From: Enoplolaimus lenunculus
Taxonomy: Eukaryota > Nematoda > Enoplea > Enoplida > Thoracostomopsidae
Direction: 5' to 3'
DNA: 64,000 nucleotides
NCBI GenBank assembly: GCA_030248215.1
Contig: JASANG010001218.1
Location: forward strand, 1 to 64,000
The notes below the pieces were generated by a model. The model searched no databases. It was not told the DNA's origin and saw only the letters and a program-made list of their open reading frames with translations. The position numbers and the translations under genes are program-made. This document shows positions 21,271 through 32,939 of this stretch, piece by piece. The first letter of the stretch is position 1. Every line of letters begins with the position of its first letter.

Positions 21271-21499
21271 GGCTGTTCGCAAACTGAAATTGAATTACTA
21301 AATTACTGTAATATCGTTCAAGGAACTTGTTCAGCGGTTCGCGCTAGGGTCGATATAAGGTAGGGTTAACGAGTGGCAAATTATAAAACGAAAACACATG
21401 TTTACACATTGGAACATTTACCAGAATTCTTATTCTTGGGATAGGGTGGAATTGTTGGTTTAATGGTCCCCACATTAAAGTGCGGTCGGACTAAAAATA

Positions 21500-21635
21500 A
21501 TGCCCTTAGGGTGGCGCTATACTTTTGATGACGTACGACGCTGTTTGGTACCGTGCGGTATCGTACGATACCGCATGGTGACGGACGGCGACGGACGGAC
21601 GGCGCCGCACACGTAAAGTATGGCGCCATCCTTAG
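21500..21635. mobile_element. family I element
   Basis: Left end CTTAGGGTGGCGCTATACTT and right end AAAGTATGGCGCCATCCTTAG are inverted copies, with GGTATCGTACGATACC at the centre and GACGGACGGCGACGGACGG beside it. This is one of the cleanest complete copies (about 130 bp). Confidence 0.75.
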
Positions 21636-21799
21636 ATCTGATTTTTAAAAAAACCTTTTTAGATGCGCCAGATTAGGATTACTAACCCAAAAAGCGCCCC
21701 TAGACGTGCCACGTGGCCCTGAACCAAAATTAATCTTAGTCAGGATTAGGAACAAAAAAATGTGAAATTGAACGGAAATACAGCACTAATCAGAATGCC

Positions 21800-21965
21800 C
21801 CTGGCCGGCGTATGATTTGAATCCCGTGTTACTTTGCGTCGCCCCGTTTGCCATCGGGACTGCAATACAGTATCCTCAAGCTTTAGACTAATTTTTCTGG
21901 TTTAGGCTTCGTTTTATAAACTTATACTTACATTTAGGCTTAGGTTTAAGCAGTAATAATATGTT
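21800..21965. other. tRNA-like segment followed by family A remnant
   Basis: On the minus strand at 21810-21885, GGGATTCAAATC resembles a tRNA B box, and CCCGATGGCAAACGGGG could be an anticodon arm. A TTAGGC-bearing A remnant (AAGCTTTAGACTAATTTTT) adjoins it. The D arm is atypical, so this may be a tRNA-derived repeat or chance. Confidence 0.25.
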
Positions 21966-22049
21966 TAGCATACTTCTTACGTCCCTGATATTAGCATTAA
22001 TTAAATTTCACGCCCAAAATACGTATTTCGGGCACTGTTTCAGCTGATC

Positions 22050-22700
22050 GTATGAAATGTTAATTGCATCTTTTCGGTTATCCCTCAGCCGACGTCTGCG
22101 CCAAAATGGTTGGATTTTGAAAATTTATGCATATTTGATGTTCTCGTAACCTCCCCTGATTATTCCTCACCCAAATTTGAATTTTTGAAAAACCCGATTT
22201 TTAAGGTCCAAATTTCATCCAAGGGACCCAAAAAATTATTAAAAAATTAGACAAATTATAAACCAATGGACGCAGCTGGCCAAGTTGAGTTGAACGGTGT
22301 CAAATAGTTTTTAATCAGACGTGTGACTAACCAGTATCGTCAAATAACTGATTTGGCGCCGTTCCAAAACGTTGGAAGCGCGCCAGATTAGTTTTTAAAC
22401 ATAACTCAATAACCAGACGTGTGATTGTGAAAAATTTGACACCATTCAGCTCAGCTCCGCAAGCTGCGTCGAATGATATATAATTTGTTAAAATTATTGA
22501 TAAAACATTTTTGGATTCCGACGGGGGTACCTTGGGACCTTAAAAATCAAATTTTTCAAAAATTCAAATTTACGCGTGGAGTAATTAGAGAACGTCATTG
22601 AGATCCTCAAATATGCAAAAAATTTCAAAATCCAACCCATTTTTGGATAAACGCCGGCTAACGGCCGATAACCGAAAATACCCATTAAATTAAAATACTA
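22050..22700. mobile_element. 650-bp foldback element
   Basis: The two halves are inverted copies over their whole length (position sum about 44745). Examples are GGTTGGATTTTGAAAATTTA (22108) with its complement near 22620, GACGCAGCTGGCCAAGTTGAG (22270) near 22460, and CAGACGTGTGACTAACCAG (22316) near 22415. The centre is TTCCAAAACGTTGGAA near 22371. The element would form a single hairpin with arms of about 320 bp. It has no ORF, so is non-autonomous, and no second copy was seen in the window. Confidence 0.85.
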
Positions 22701-22939
22701 AATCTTTGTAGAATTCTAAATAAAAAATAAATGTTTCGGTTTTAACATTGTTTTGTTTTATAACATTTTTAGTTGTGTTGACACATTTTGGCGATAATAT
22801 GTTGGCGTCGGTTGCAAATATTACAGCCATGTTAAAACTCGGCAATATATCATCTAAAATAGCTTGTTTTAGAACAAAACGTATTTCCTATTATTGAATT
22901 ATAGTTTGAAAACAATAGAAAAGCTGAATTTTTTATTTT

Positions 22940-23340
22940 AAATGTCAAAACTATCAAATATGTAACCTTAGGCAGTATAGACAGCAATCTATAATGGAAT
23001 GTTATACCCACATGGCATTATAAACGGTCATATTTGTAAACGTCCCTGAAATAGGAATAGTCTTCTATATACACTGTAAGTTTCACTGAGTTAATTTTAA
23101 CTCAGAAGAGTTGAATGACTCAGTCTGAGTTAGGACTATCAGAACCCAGAATTTTGAGTTGATTCAATTCATTCTGAGTTAATTAATGAACTCACCAAGA
23201 GTCAGCTCAACTCAGAATGAGAATGAACTCAACTGAGAGTGAGTTAATGTTTACTGATATTAATACAGAAATAACCAACACGCTAGCTGAATTGATTCGT
23301 CAACTCATTCGAATTTACAGTGTACAGCGTCAGAAAAAGA
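22940..23340. repeat. segment duplicated at 33444-33790
   Basis: AAATGTCAAAACTATCAAAT through TTCTATATACACTGTAAG matches 33444-33590 almost base for base (one difference noticed: GGAATGTTATA against GGAATATTATA). It includes about 130 bp of flank plus the start of a C element. Confidence 0.9.
23072..23322. mobile_element. family C MITE
   Basis: CACTGTAAGTTTCACTGAGT at the left and GAATTTACAGTG at the right, flanked by TA on both sides. Filled with GAGTT / AACTC inverted motifs. Non-coding. Confidence 0.9.
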
Positions 23341-23504
23341 AATACTTTCAATGGCGTAAAATTACAGCTGCGCTGCCAAAAACAGCCACGGATCCGGAAT
23401 TTTAAGGTGCTGTTGAACAGCTTTGTGAGTTGAAATTTTGCCAATTTTAAAGCGAGTTTGTAGCAAAGTTTTTCAATGCTTTAAAAGATTGCAAAACTCA
23501 ATTG

Positions 23505-23573
23505 TGAAAGGCTTAGGTTTAGGCTTAGGAATATGCTTATGCTACTGCTCCGGCCCTGTTCCATACATTGGCC
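23505..23573 (+). mobile_element. family A 3' half
   Basis: TTAGGTTTAGGCTTAGGAAT, then CTGCTCCGGCCCTGTTCCAT and ACATTGGCC, the family A right end. Confidence 0.6.
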
Positions 23574-23579
23574 AGTAAA

Positions 23580-24235
23580 GTTAATTCGTCGCATGTCCTG
23601 AACCTACCATTAACATTAATTCCTAAAAAATTATGGCAATCAAAATAATCCGGTAAAACAGTGCAAAAACAGTTAAAACAGACATTAATGCTATGCCTAC
23701 TTAATTGTCAATTCTTTTGACGTAACCCAAAGTGTATTGCGCACAACTATAAAAAGAACTAAAAACATATTAAAAAACACTACTTATACACACACAGGTT
23801 TACCAAACTCCAGGAAACCCGAATTTTATTTTTTTGCCAAATTTTAAACCAGTTTTAAAATTGTGACAACAAAAGTCATATTTTAGGTTTGGAGTTGGTT
23901 GTTGAACCAAAAATTTTTTTGAAACAATAATTACAATTAAACCAGGTGTCTGCTCTTAAGGAAGGTACTGGATGTCGTACCGGATATTTTAAAGAACGGA
24001 ACCGATGATTATTTAAAACACTCTTGCATACTAGACTACGGTTTTAAATTTAAAGCTTAGGTTCAAACTTGGGCTTAGGAAAAGGCTTACGCCGCGTAGG
24101 CTGTTTTAGCGTCGGCATGTCCTTTCTTAGACCTAATCCTAATCCTAAGCATAAGTCTAATAGCCAGACACTGTGGTGAAACAGCGTAAAATTCTGAAAA
24201 TTGGTTTTTAATGCCCCCACAAGTGAGAAAAATAA
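23580..24235. other. AT-rich stretch with TTAGGC-like remnants
   Basis: 24050-24165 holds degenerate TTAGG / CCTAA motifs, probably an eroded A element. Otherwise no gene or RNA is recognised. Confidence 0.35.
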
Positions 24236-24239
24236 CTTA

Positions 24240-24271
24240 AGTTTATATATTGATATACATATATATGTATA

Positions 24272-24341
<70 letters not shown>

Positions 24342-24348
24342 TATAAAT
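24240..24348. repeat. (TA)n microsatellite
   Basis: About 100 bp of TA dinucleotides with occasional GT and CA interruptions. Confidence 0.95.
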
Positions 24349-24399
24349 CACCTTCAAATGCACGATAATTGACATCTTTTTAGCCTGTCAACTAAGCTA

Positions 24400-24520
24400 A
24401 ATTCAGCGGCGGACACAGAAATTTTGGACACAACGCTCTGCACCATTAGGGTGAATAAACCATACAAGCCAAGTGAGCGATAAGCTAAACGCAATATCAG
24501 CACTAAATGATAATACTAAA
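24400..24520. repeat. family K fragment
   Basis: GCGGCGGACACAGAAATTTTGG and CAAGTGAGCGATAAGCTAAACGC followed by CACTAAATGATAATA match K in the inverse order. Confidence 0.4.
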
Positions 24521-25040
24521 ATGTGTCCATGAGTACGTAAGCAGAGTTGGGTATCCGTACTCAGTTATAGGTTGGGTCCATGGCCTGGATGGTACTCGTT
24601 CGATCAGCCAGCGGTACGCTTTGCCGCAGGCGTAACAGTGGCGGTTTTACAATTATCGTAGGGGTGGTAATAGCGGAAGCTATATCCGAGCAGAGCCAGC
24701 CGGAAGCCACATAGAAACGTTACCATTTTATGATAGCAAAATTCCTTATGTACGGACACCCGCACTTCGTTCAATTTGAAGCTACCGCTGGTCTCGAGGA
24801 CCAAGTTTTATGTTGAACGTTTATAAAATAACAAAACCTCAAATATTGGAAAAAAATGATTGATCGCTTCGAAGTTTTACTGAAAATCAAAGCAAATCTT
24901 TGACATTCGAAGACTGTTGTAAACAAAAGGTTTTTAAATCGTATTTTTCCATCATAACATTTTTGAAATTTAAAACACAAAGGTTACTACAGTTTTGAAG
25001 TTCTAGTGTTTATCTTTTTGAATATCTTTACAGATACCGT
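24520..25040. other. unannotated stretch
   Basis: No repeat family or coding signal recognised on either strand. Confidence 0.35.
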
Positions 25041-25074
25041 ATTATTATTATTATTACTAGTGATGGATAGCCGA

Positions 25075-25232
25075 ATAAAATAAAATTATCCGGATATCCG
25101 GCATGTTTTTGCCAGATAATTATTCTGAATATCCGGCAAATTTTAGCAGATAATTATTCTGAATTATCCGGATATCTGGCAAATTTTGCCAAATAATTAT
25201 CCTGAATTATTCAGATATCCAGCAAATTTTTC
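25075..25232. repeat. short tandem repeat of GAATTATCCGGATATC type
   Basis: Three to four degenerate units of about 50 bp, each with TTATTCTGAATTATCCGGAT-like and GGCAAATTTTGCCA-like segments. Each unit is itself partly palindromic. Confidence 0.75.
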
Positions 25233-25572
25233 TATACGCTAATTAAAGTCCATAAATATCAAATGTTCCTAATTATAGTGCATAAATGACTCTAGGATCA
25301 AATAAACTTGAGTTCGAGACTTTAAAGCATACTTAAGTTTTGAAACTAAATTCCTTCGTATAAAGCTTGAATTATCGCTCAAGGTTTTGATACGACACAA
25401 ATAAACGTTTAATTCAAAGGACAGTTGCAATACCGAATATATATTAGAAACGAGGGGCGAATGATGGCTGGTTAAAAATAAACAACAGTCTGCAACCGAA
25501 TAACGAGAGGATACCCTCTGGAGAGTCCAAATAAATATCAGTCCTCAACCTCGCATTCGGGTCAATACAGTG
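25232..25572. mobile_element. family R element, left-truncated copy
   Basis: Shares GCATAAATGACTCTAGGA, ACTTTAAAGCATACTTAAGT and the ATTCGGGTCAATACAGTGAG end with the fuller copy at 42490-42915. The left terminal repeat is replaced by the CCGGAT tandem array. Confidence 0.7.
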
Positions 25573-25574
25573 AG

Positions 25575-26290
25575 TATCTTAACCTAATCTGTGGTTAACA
25601 TTTTACCGGGAGCAGCCCAGAACACGTTTTGTCCATGTGGATTCGACGTCAACATAAAATGTGATCTGAATAGCGGTTATGCCGACAACATGTGAATGTC
25701 TCATAACATTGGCTTACAAATCCCTAATCTCTACTAATCATTGTATAGAAATAGCCATATGTCACATGATTTCAGAGGACATTTATGCGAACATTATATG
25801 ATAATCCAAAATTCGATCGAATGTCACTTGATATTATACAGGACAATGCAATTTGTACGCACTAATAATATGATATTGCAGTGCAAACAGTGAATGTCAC
25901 ATCCGGATTGCAGACAATTGAAATTTTTCAAATTTGATAGCAGAAAACGTACAAATGTTACCCGCTATTAAATACGAACAAAACGTGTTCCTGGATGCCC
26001 CAGTTATAACGTGAACCCCGTATAAACTAAAAATAGTCTTTTAAACTCAGTAGCAAAGTAAGTACTTTGTGCAAAACAAGCCAGCCCAAATGAACCAGTT
26101 TATTCAATAAAAAGACTCTTCAGACCATATAGTTAGTTGGCCAGCCACTTCCGGTTTCCGGGCTCAAGACTCTGGTAACCAATCAGCGAAGGTACGCAGC
26201 CGCCTTACAGTTTTAAATTGACAGCGAACAACCGTTTCTGGTTTTTGTCCCGGCCAATAAGAGTAGCTTTCTGAACCGGGCGAATCGTTT
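25575..26290. other. unannotated, mostly unique-looking sequence
   Basis: Contains several TCACATGATTTCAG / TGTCACTTGATATTAT motifs around 25750-25850 but no gene that I can support. Confidence 0.35.
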
Positions 26291-26375
26291 ACAGTAAACC
26301 GTATCCTCAACTGTGTATAGCACCTAATACCAGTTAATAATTGGCTCTCAATCAACTGATTTGTCACATTTGCGG

Positions 26376-26606
26376 ATCTGGTTCCGTATTCTCAAATGCG
26401 TATAGCACCTATCTTCAGTTAGCAATAGATTTTCAAACTAGCGAACATCTGCAATTGCATGTCTTAAAATTGGTGATACAGAAGTAGGGCAAATCAAACA
26501 CGAACAATGTGCTAAATTTCGAACCTCATCATGAGCTGGTTTCAAACTTACCGGACATATCACCAATTGGTGATAGGTGCTATTCACATTTGAGAATACG
26601 GGCAAA
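26376..26606. mobile_element. family F inverted-repeat element
   Basis: CCGTATTCTCAAATGCGTAT at the left and ACATTTGAGAATACGGGC at the right are inverted; CACCAATTGGTGATAGGTGC is internal near the right end. A partial left end (CCGTATCCTCAACTGTGTAT) lies just before it at 26290. Copies at 30885-31055 and 54168-54408. Confidence 0.8.
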
Positions 26607-26742
26607 TAAGTTCACCAGCCGAATTTCAGGGACACGTCCTTAATTTCTCCTCGTGGGGCCCCTCTATGGTTTATCGCTATAGCTTTGTGATGCTCACAAC
26701 AGCACCACACTACACAGAAGTCTGAGTTCCCTCAAAACACTA

Positions 26743-27003
26743 CACTGCAAAAAATAGTGAGTGAAATTGACTCTCTCCGAAATAAACTTTTCCGGTCTAC
26801 ACAAACGGAGTCAAAATTCGACTCCGCCAAAGTCAAATTCGACTCAACGGAGTCAAAATTCGACTCCGCCAAAGTCAAATTCGACTCAATGAATCGCTCA
26901 GTGAGTCGAATTTGACTTAGGCGGAGTCGAATTTGACTCAGTATGTGGAGTCCGGAAAAGCCTATTTCGGAGATTCAATTTGACTCACCATTTTTTTGCA
27001 GTG
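26743..27003. mobile_element. family D MITE with internal duplication
   Basis: CACTGCAAAAAATAGTGAGT to TTTTTTTGCAGTG. The block GGAGTCAAAATTCGACTCCG is duplicated in the left arm (26811 and 26850), making this copy longer (261 bp) than its sisters. Confidence 0.85.
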
Positions 27004-27049
27004 CAGGGGGCTCGCAACGTAGAGGAGTATCCAGAACTTCTTGGTTTTT

Positions 27050-27660
27050 GATCTGAGGTTGTTCGAGCGTACGCTCGTGGTTTGATAGCTGTGAGGACAC
27101 CTTTTCAAAAACAGTTTCACACAAAAGTCCAAAATGGTGATTCTGAAAGTGAACCCATCTTCAAAAATGAATCACACTTCGTGCGCAGCGCGAATTTTTT
27201 TGACATTTTCTGATAAAGTAGCCGAACTGAACAGCTCATTTCAAAACTTCGGCAGGTTTTGCTTCAAATGGTTACGTTGGGCACCCTTTAGGTGTTGGGG
27301 TCCGATTCAAATGAGGTGGTAATGGGTGGCTGCTCACTGTAAATTCCAATGAGCTGAATAATCAACTCAGCTAGCGAGTTAGTTTTTTCTGCGCTAACAA
27401 CAATAAGCATTAACTCTCACTGTGAGTTGAGATGGTTTTCACTCTCACTTGATTTGATTCCTGATGAATTGATCAATTAACTCAAATTAAGTTGAATCAA
27501 CTTACAATTTTGAGTTTTGATAGTCCTAACTCAAACTGAGTCATTCAACTCACTCTTAGTTAAAATCAACTCACTGAACTTTACAGTGCTCCGGCGTATA
27601 TTTTGTCACCTCACTAAGACAAAGTGCAAGCTTGAACCAGCAAAGAAAATTTGCTAATTT
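27050..27660. repeat. family J copy 3, split by a C element
   Basis: J sequence (TTTTGCTTCAAATGGTTACG, GGTGTTGGGGTCCGATTC, GGTGGCTGCT) runs to 27334 and resumes at 27589 with CTCCGGCG. The intervening bases are a family C element. Confidence 0.6.
27335..27588. mobile_element. family C MITE inserted in J
   Basis: CACTGTAAATTCCAATGAGC to CTTTACAGTG. The uninterrupted J copy at 21100 reads GGCTGCTCCGGC; here it is GGCTGCT, element, CTCCGG, so a 2-bp CT is duplicated. Confidence 0.9.
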
Positions 27661-28020
27661 CTGATCGCAGGAGGTGTCACGCTATTTATAATAGTGAAAG
27701 AAAACTCGCGAGCGATAAGCCAAACGCAATTTTATTACACTCAATGGTGATACGAAAGGTTGCCTTTGAGTCGTGTTGTTGGATGGGGCCGACAAAGGGG
27801 TTCAACTGTACAACCCGGGGTCCTTCGGACATCAACATAATACCGGAGCTGGAACCGGATGTATAAGTTTGAACTGGACTTCTTGAATTACTATTTTTTA
27901 TAACAAAATTCACAGCGAAATATTGAATTTTAGTTGTAAATGATAGTGTAATATTGAGGTGTCATACGTTTTAGCAATATATATCTGGTGACAGTGTAGA
28001 ATAGCGAAGCTAAAGTCAAA

Positions 28021-28440
28021 CCGGATGTCGATTTTTTTGCCGGAGCCGGATATCCGGTTGTACCCTAAAGTGTAAATAGCGTATATACTTGCCCAGTTGA
28101 ATAAAGTTGCTAAAAAGCACAGCTTTTTAATCATTCAATCCTTTCTTTTTGTCCAAACCGATAACGGAACCGGATGCCGATTTTTTTGCCGGAGCCGGAT
28201 ATCCGGTTGTACCCTAAAGTGTAAATAGAGTATATACTTGTCCAGATGAATAAAGCTGGCAAAACAGCGTTACTTTTTAATCGTTCAATGCTTTCTTTTC
28301 GCCCAAACCGATAATGGAACCGGATGTCGATTTTTTTCGCCCGAGCCGGATATCCGGTTGTAGCCTAAAGTCTAGCAAAAAAGCACAGTTTTTTAATCAT
28401 TCAATGTTTTCTCTTTGATCAAACCGACAACGGTTCTTCT
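28021..28440. repeat. 149-150 bp tandem repeat, about 2.7 units
   Basis: CCGGATGTCGATTTTTTTG recurs at 28021, 28170 and 28320. Each unit includes GGAGCCGGATATCCGGTTGT, GAATAAAGTTGCTAAAAAGC and TTTTAATCATTCAATC. A lone related block (GGAGCCGGAGACAGACATCC) follows at about 28936. Confidence 0.92.
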
Positions 28441-29345
28441 CGTTTAATATTCAACGAAATTTAAAAAAAAACCCGGTAGCTTAAAAAATATATTTTTAAA
28501 CTTTTATCAAATAATTTAATTGAAATTTAAAATAAATGTGTAGACGTTAAGAAGGCAGTCGCCGGCCAAACAACGCCGTCCGAACTGACAGCAATCAATT
28601 CTATTTTTAGCAAATTTGATCGGCAGAATTTTCGCCTGGTTAAGTCCAGTAGCCGTTCAAGGGGGGTGGTCCGGTCAACGTCAAGGGTGGATCCACTGGG
28701 GGGGGGGGTTGGGGGAGATGCATCCCCCCACCGGCTGCCGAGTGGATTTTTTTCAGGGGTAAAATCAAATTTTTACAATGCAAATCTTTGTTCCGATATC
28801 GTAATATTTTAGTTGTTTCGGGGCTTCGCCCGAAACTCAGCGCAACAAACAATCGTTAACCCTTTCGGAACGAAAGTTTTCCGGTGACCCTACCTCAACA
28901 TGTGTCTCAAACATTAGGCCGATTTTCTGCCGGAGCCGGAGACAGACATCCGGTTGTACCCTGGTGTAATATATTATATATATTCTATATAAATATAGTA
29001 TACCGGTTACATTCAAAAATTTCTAAAAACACTAAAAGAACAAGAATGTGGGCCACAAGATAAATGCGCGTTCCTATTGGTCGAAAAATTAGTTTTAGCA
29101 CCCATGAGACAAACAGCCAATCAATAACGTGAACGGCACAAAGCGAAAAGTTTTTGCAAATTTAAAAAAAAACTACTAACCTGGTTTTGTGACGTCAATT
29201 TAGTACCGGATTAGGTTTGGCGACATGGACAAAGCCAGAATTTTAATTCAGGAGACGCTTTTAGGTTCGTGTAAAACACATCTTGCTAGCCGGTAGGATC
29301 TAGAAGGTTATGCAAGTTTAAAGTGCTGTATTCTTGTCTTTTTAG
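28440..29345. other. unannotated stretch
   Basis: A G-run (28700-28708) and E-like blocks (GGGGAGATGCATCCCCCCA) lie at 28680-28760. No gene recognised. Confidence 0.35.
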
Positions 29346-29351
29346 AAGTTC

Positions 29352-29548
29352 GGCCCATGTAAAGATCAGGGGCTGAACGGTTTTCTGTGTGACTAGAAAA
29401 GACTAAGCTTAAGCTTTAGACTAATTTTTATGCTTGGCTTAGGCTTAGGCTTAGGAATAAGCTCAATCCTACGCTTAGACTTAGGTTTAAGCTTAGGCTT
29501 AGGATTATGCTTATAATACTGTTCTGTCCCCTGTTCTTTACATTAACC
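29352..29548 (+). mobile_element. family A MITE
   Basis: GGCCCATGTAAAGATCAGGG to GTTCTTTACATTAACC with two TTAGGC blocks. The flanks AGAAGTTC and AAAAGTTC match at 7 of 8 bases. Confidence 0.88.
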
Positions 29549-29549
29549 A

Positions 29550-30340
29550 AAAGTTCAAACCAGATATATCTATCATTCCCCCATTTTGTTGTATTGTGTA
29601 AACTCCTGATTGGCCATTTGGCCGACAAAGAAAAAACAGTCGGCTGCAAGCCAGACAAACCTAAAAACAATAAATAACAAAAATGTCTTTTGTGCCAAAT
29701 CCATATACATCGCACTGGCGAAGACAGAAATTTTTCGATATGGGAGTCCACGTGATGTATACCAGTCAAATCCTTGAGCGAACCAAAAGAGATGCTAATC
29801 CAAATAAATGTTAATCCAAACCAGTGATCCCATTTAAGGATATTGTCCTGAGTCGGCCCCTTGAATCAGCCAATGATATGCGGCCTAAAGATCGTTTGTG
29901 GTCAGAACTAAGATGGCCGGACAAAACGTTTTAGCTGAAGCATATGGAAATTTAGTATGATTTACAAGCGGGGTTAAAACTTTTGTAGCGAGGGTCGAAA
30001 TTGTCCCTGGAAGCGTGGAACATGCCGTCCTGGGTCTGCTCTGGATACACGGAGACTATTGGTGGTTACGTGAGTGCGAATAAAATCTATGGTATTCCGG
30101 TTCCTGGTTTTATTGAAACATGGTATTATTAAGTTGGGCTGAAAATATCTGAATAGGGCATATATCACAAAACCAGTTTAGCATTTAGTGGTTTCGAGGG
30201 GTTCAGGCTTTTAAACCCCTGTTTTGACTGCGGGCCTTAGGGCGGCCAAGTACGTGACCACTAAAGGCTGTCTGTATAAGGAGTTATGAATATTGCAATG
30301 CATACAGAAGACTTATTTTAAATGCAATAACGTCAGATAC
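29550..30340. other. unannotated with E-like fragments
   Basis: 29955-30050 (GATTTACAAGCGGGGTTAAAAC) is E-like. The rest shows no repeat ends or gene. Confidence 0.35.
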
Positions 30341-30343
30341 CGT

Positions 30344-30622
30344 TAAGCCCTATTCACACGTGCAAGTTTTTGCTACGAGAAGTTGCAGCTGTAATTTGCA
30401 CTTGTAGTTTTGTCCAAATTCCCGTTCGAAAAACTTGCCGCTGCAAAAATTCATTAAAAATCATAGCGAGGAATTTAGTTCACATGTGTGAATAACCATA
30501 CAAGTTCACTGAATTTATAGCAGCCGCTTTCTCATTGGCTGATGAAAAATGCAAGTTATGCGTGCCATTTGCAGCTACAAGTTCTCGCAGCAAAAACTTG
30601 CACGTGTGAATAGGGTTTAAGT
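30344..30622. mobile_element. family G element with TTAA flanks
   Basis: GTTAA then GCCCTATTCACACGTGCAAG at the left; CTTGCACGTGTGAATAGGG then TTTAA at the right. The TTAA target with CCCTATTC ends is what piggyBac-type elements leave. At 279 bp it is non-autonomous. Confidence 0.82.
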
Positions 30623-30884
30623 TTGAATTATTTTGTATTAATCGCATAAAATTAAAAAATCTGTACGATGATAACTTGCAAAGCCAGAACCTTGCCACCA
30701 AATTGATTACAAAACCAGAAGTTACTCTGATATAATCATTTTCATAAAAGTATGAAAAAACGATTTTCCGAACAATTAATTAGGGTTCCAGACCCCACAG
30801 TCCCCAAGCTATGCACCATGGACGATAAGAACGGCTCTTGCACACCCCCCATAGTTTCCTATACTTTCAGACCTTGACCCATAT

Positions 30885-31055
30885 TCTCAAATGCATATAG
30901 CACCTGCAATTGCGGATCTCAAAATTTGCACAGAAGTAGAGTAAATCGAATGCAATAAATGTGCTTAATTTCAAACATCACCGTTTCCTGGTTTAAAAGT
31001 TACAAGACCTATCACCAACTGGTAATAGGCGCTACACACATATGAGAATACGGGC
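30885..31055. mobile_element. family F element
   Basis: CCCATATTCTCAAATGCATA to ACATATGAGAATACGGG. Internal CACCAACTGGTAATAGGCGC matches the other copies. Confidence 0.8.
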
Positions 31056-32030
31056 TGTAGGCGTAATTTAGGCTTAGGATTACGCGTTCGGCTTAGACTT
31101 ATGCTCGATGGGACAGGGTGCCAAGCTGGCCCGTTTTTGCTATTTTAAACCTGCTAAAATAGGAAAAGTGAAAAAAACCATTCTAGGCCTAGCGATCAGA
31201 TTTCATGGGAACTGTCTTTGTGCTTGTGCATATGTCATTGTCACCGTACCAAAATGGGTGTCAGCTTAACCGAAACCGCATCCGGCCAAATTAAAATTAG
31301 TAAATTCGTAATAATCTACATTAGATACTAAAATGACGTCTGAATTCTCGCTCGCTTCGGTCTCATGTGTAGTTTGTACTATTTTTGTCAAACCGTTTAA
31401 GCGGCGTTTGATAAAACCGTTTCGAAGTGTTTGAACCGCCGCAATGGTGTTTAGGTAATAAAAAAACAACAAAAATATGTATTTGTTCAGATGCAGAACC
31501 AAAATACACATGCCACGAACATTAAAGATCCCTATATGGTTTATGGAACATAAACCCATAAACAATGGGTATTCTATATGCACTGGCAGAGTAAAGGACC
31601 TAATGACGTCATGGCATCCGACAGGAACCAAAACCAAAATTATGGATAAAGATTTAGCACTAAAATTGCGTTTGGCTTCACGTTCGCTTCGTTCACGAGT
31701 TTTTTCACTACTGAACGCCACGTTGAAAATTTCTGGATCTGCCATTAGGGGTGTATCAGACCTAGCGAACGGGAAACCAGTTAAAAAAATATTTCCAAGG
31801 TGTATTGTTTTTCTCGTTCGTGCAAATCTAAACGAACGATATATACTCTTGATAAATCATATGGAATTGGGTTTGATTGCTCACACCAATAATATTTTTG
31901 CACGTATCCTTCACTCCAAACCTCCATCTCGTTCCGGGTTTTGAAATTGACAGCCCTGGTTATTACCAAGCGGTTAACAGCCGGTTAAACCCTGCAGTTA
32001 AGTTAGCTAATTCATTTAAGCAGGCCGTTC
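31056..32030. other. mixed: A fragment, K element, unannotated
   Basis: 31062-31115 is a TTAGGC-bearing remnant. 31620-31755 is K (TTTAGCACTAAAATTGCG, CGTTTGGCTTCACG, TTTCTGGATCTGCCATTAGG). ORFs of about 155 codons exist on both strands here, but they overlap K and carry no recognisable domain. Confidence 0.45.
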
Positions 32031-32036
32031 AGTTGA

Positions 32037-32735
32037 GTTTAAAATAGATTAAAAATGAGGAATTTAAAATAAGTTAAAAAATGAGGAATTTAAAATAAGT
32101 TAAAAAATGAGGAATTTAAAATAAGTTAAAATATGAGGAATTTAAAAAAAAAAAAAAAAAAATAGAAAAAAAAAAAAGTTAAAAAAAAAAGAGAAATGAG
32201 GAATTTAAAATAAGTTAAAAAATGAGGAATTTAAAATAAGTTAAAATATGAGGAATTTAAAATAAGTTAAAAAAGGGAGGAATTTAAAATAAGCTAAAAA
32301 ATGAAGAATTTAGAATAAATTAAAAAATGAGGAATTTAAAATAAGTTAAAAAAATGAGGAATTTAAAATAAGTTAAAAAATGAGGAATTTAAAATAAGTT
32401 AAAAAAATGAGGAATTTAATATAAGTTAAAAAATGAGGAATTTAAAATAAGTTAAAAAAGGGAGGAATTTAAAATAAGCTAAAAAATGAAGAATTTAGAA
32501 TAAATTAAAAAATGAGCAATTTAAAATAAGTTAAAAAAATGAGGAATTTAAAATAAGTTAAAAAATGAGGAATTTAAAATAAGTTAAAAAATGAGGAATT
32601 TAAAATAAGTTAAAAAATGAGGAATTTAAAATAAGTTAAAAAATGAGGAATTTAAAATAAGTTAAAAATGAGGAATTTAAAATAAGTTAAAAAATGAGGA
32701 ATTTAAAATAAGTTAAAAACGAGAATTTAAAATAT
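32037..32735. repeat. 26-bp A-rich minisatellite
   Basis: GAGGAATTTAAAATAAGTTA plus AAAAAT, about 26 times, with a higher-order variant (AAAGGGAGGAATTTAAAAT) repeated at 32275 and 32457, and a poly-A patch at 32140-32195. Confidence 0.97.
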
Positions 32736-32744
32736 ACATCTGTT

Positions 32745-32938
32745 GGCTCATGTTACTTTCATCGGCGTTCAGATTTCTGGAGGGTGTATAAAAGAGTGGG
32801 TTTACATTCTAGATTACATTTTTTTGCTTAGGCTTAGGCTTAGGCTTAGGAACACATTTTTTGCAACGCTTAGGATTAGGCTTTTAGGCTTAGGAATACG
32901 CTTAATCTACTGTTACGCCCGTTAAAGTAACATTGGCC
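32745..32938 (+). mobile_element. family B MITE
   Basis: GGCTCATGTTACTTTCATCG to GTTAAAGTAACATTGGCC, with two TTAGGC blocks separated by ACACATTTTTTGCAACG. The flanks CATCTGTT and GATCGGTT match at 6 of 8. Confidence 0.85.
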
Positions 32939-32939
32939 G

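Noticed and set aside
31266-31944. Overlapping ORFs of 159 and 155 codons on opposite strands
   Set aside because: They overlap a family K repeat (31620-31755), have no recognisable motif and no splice-site support.
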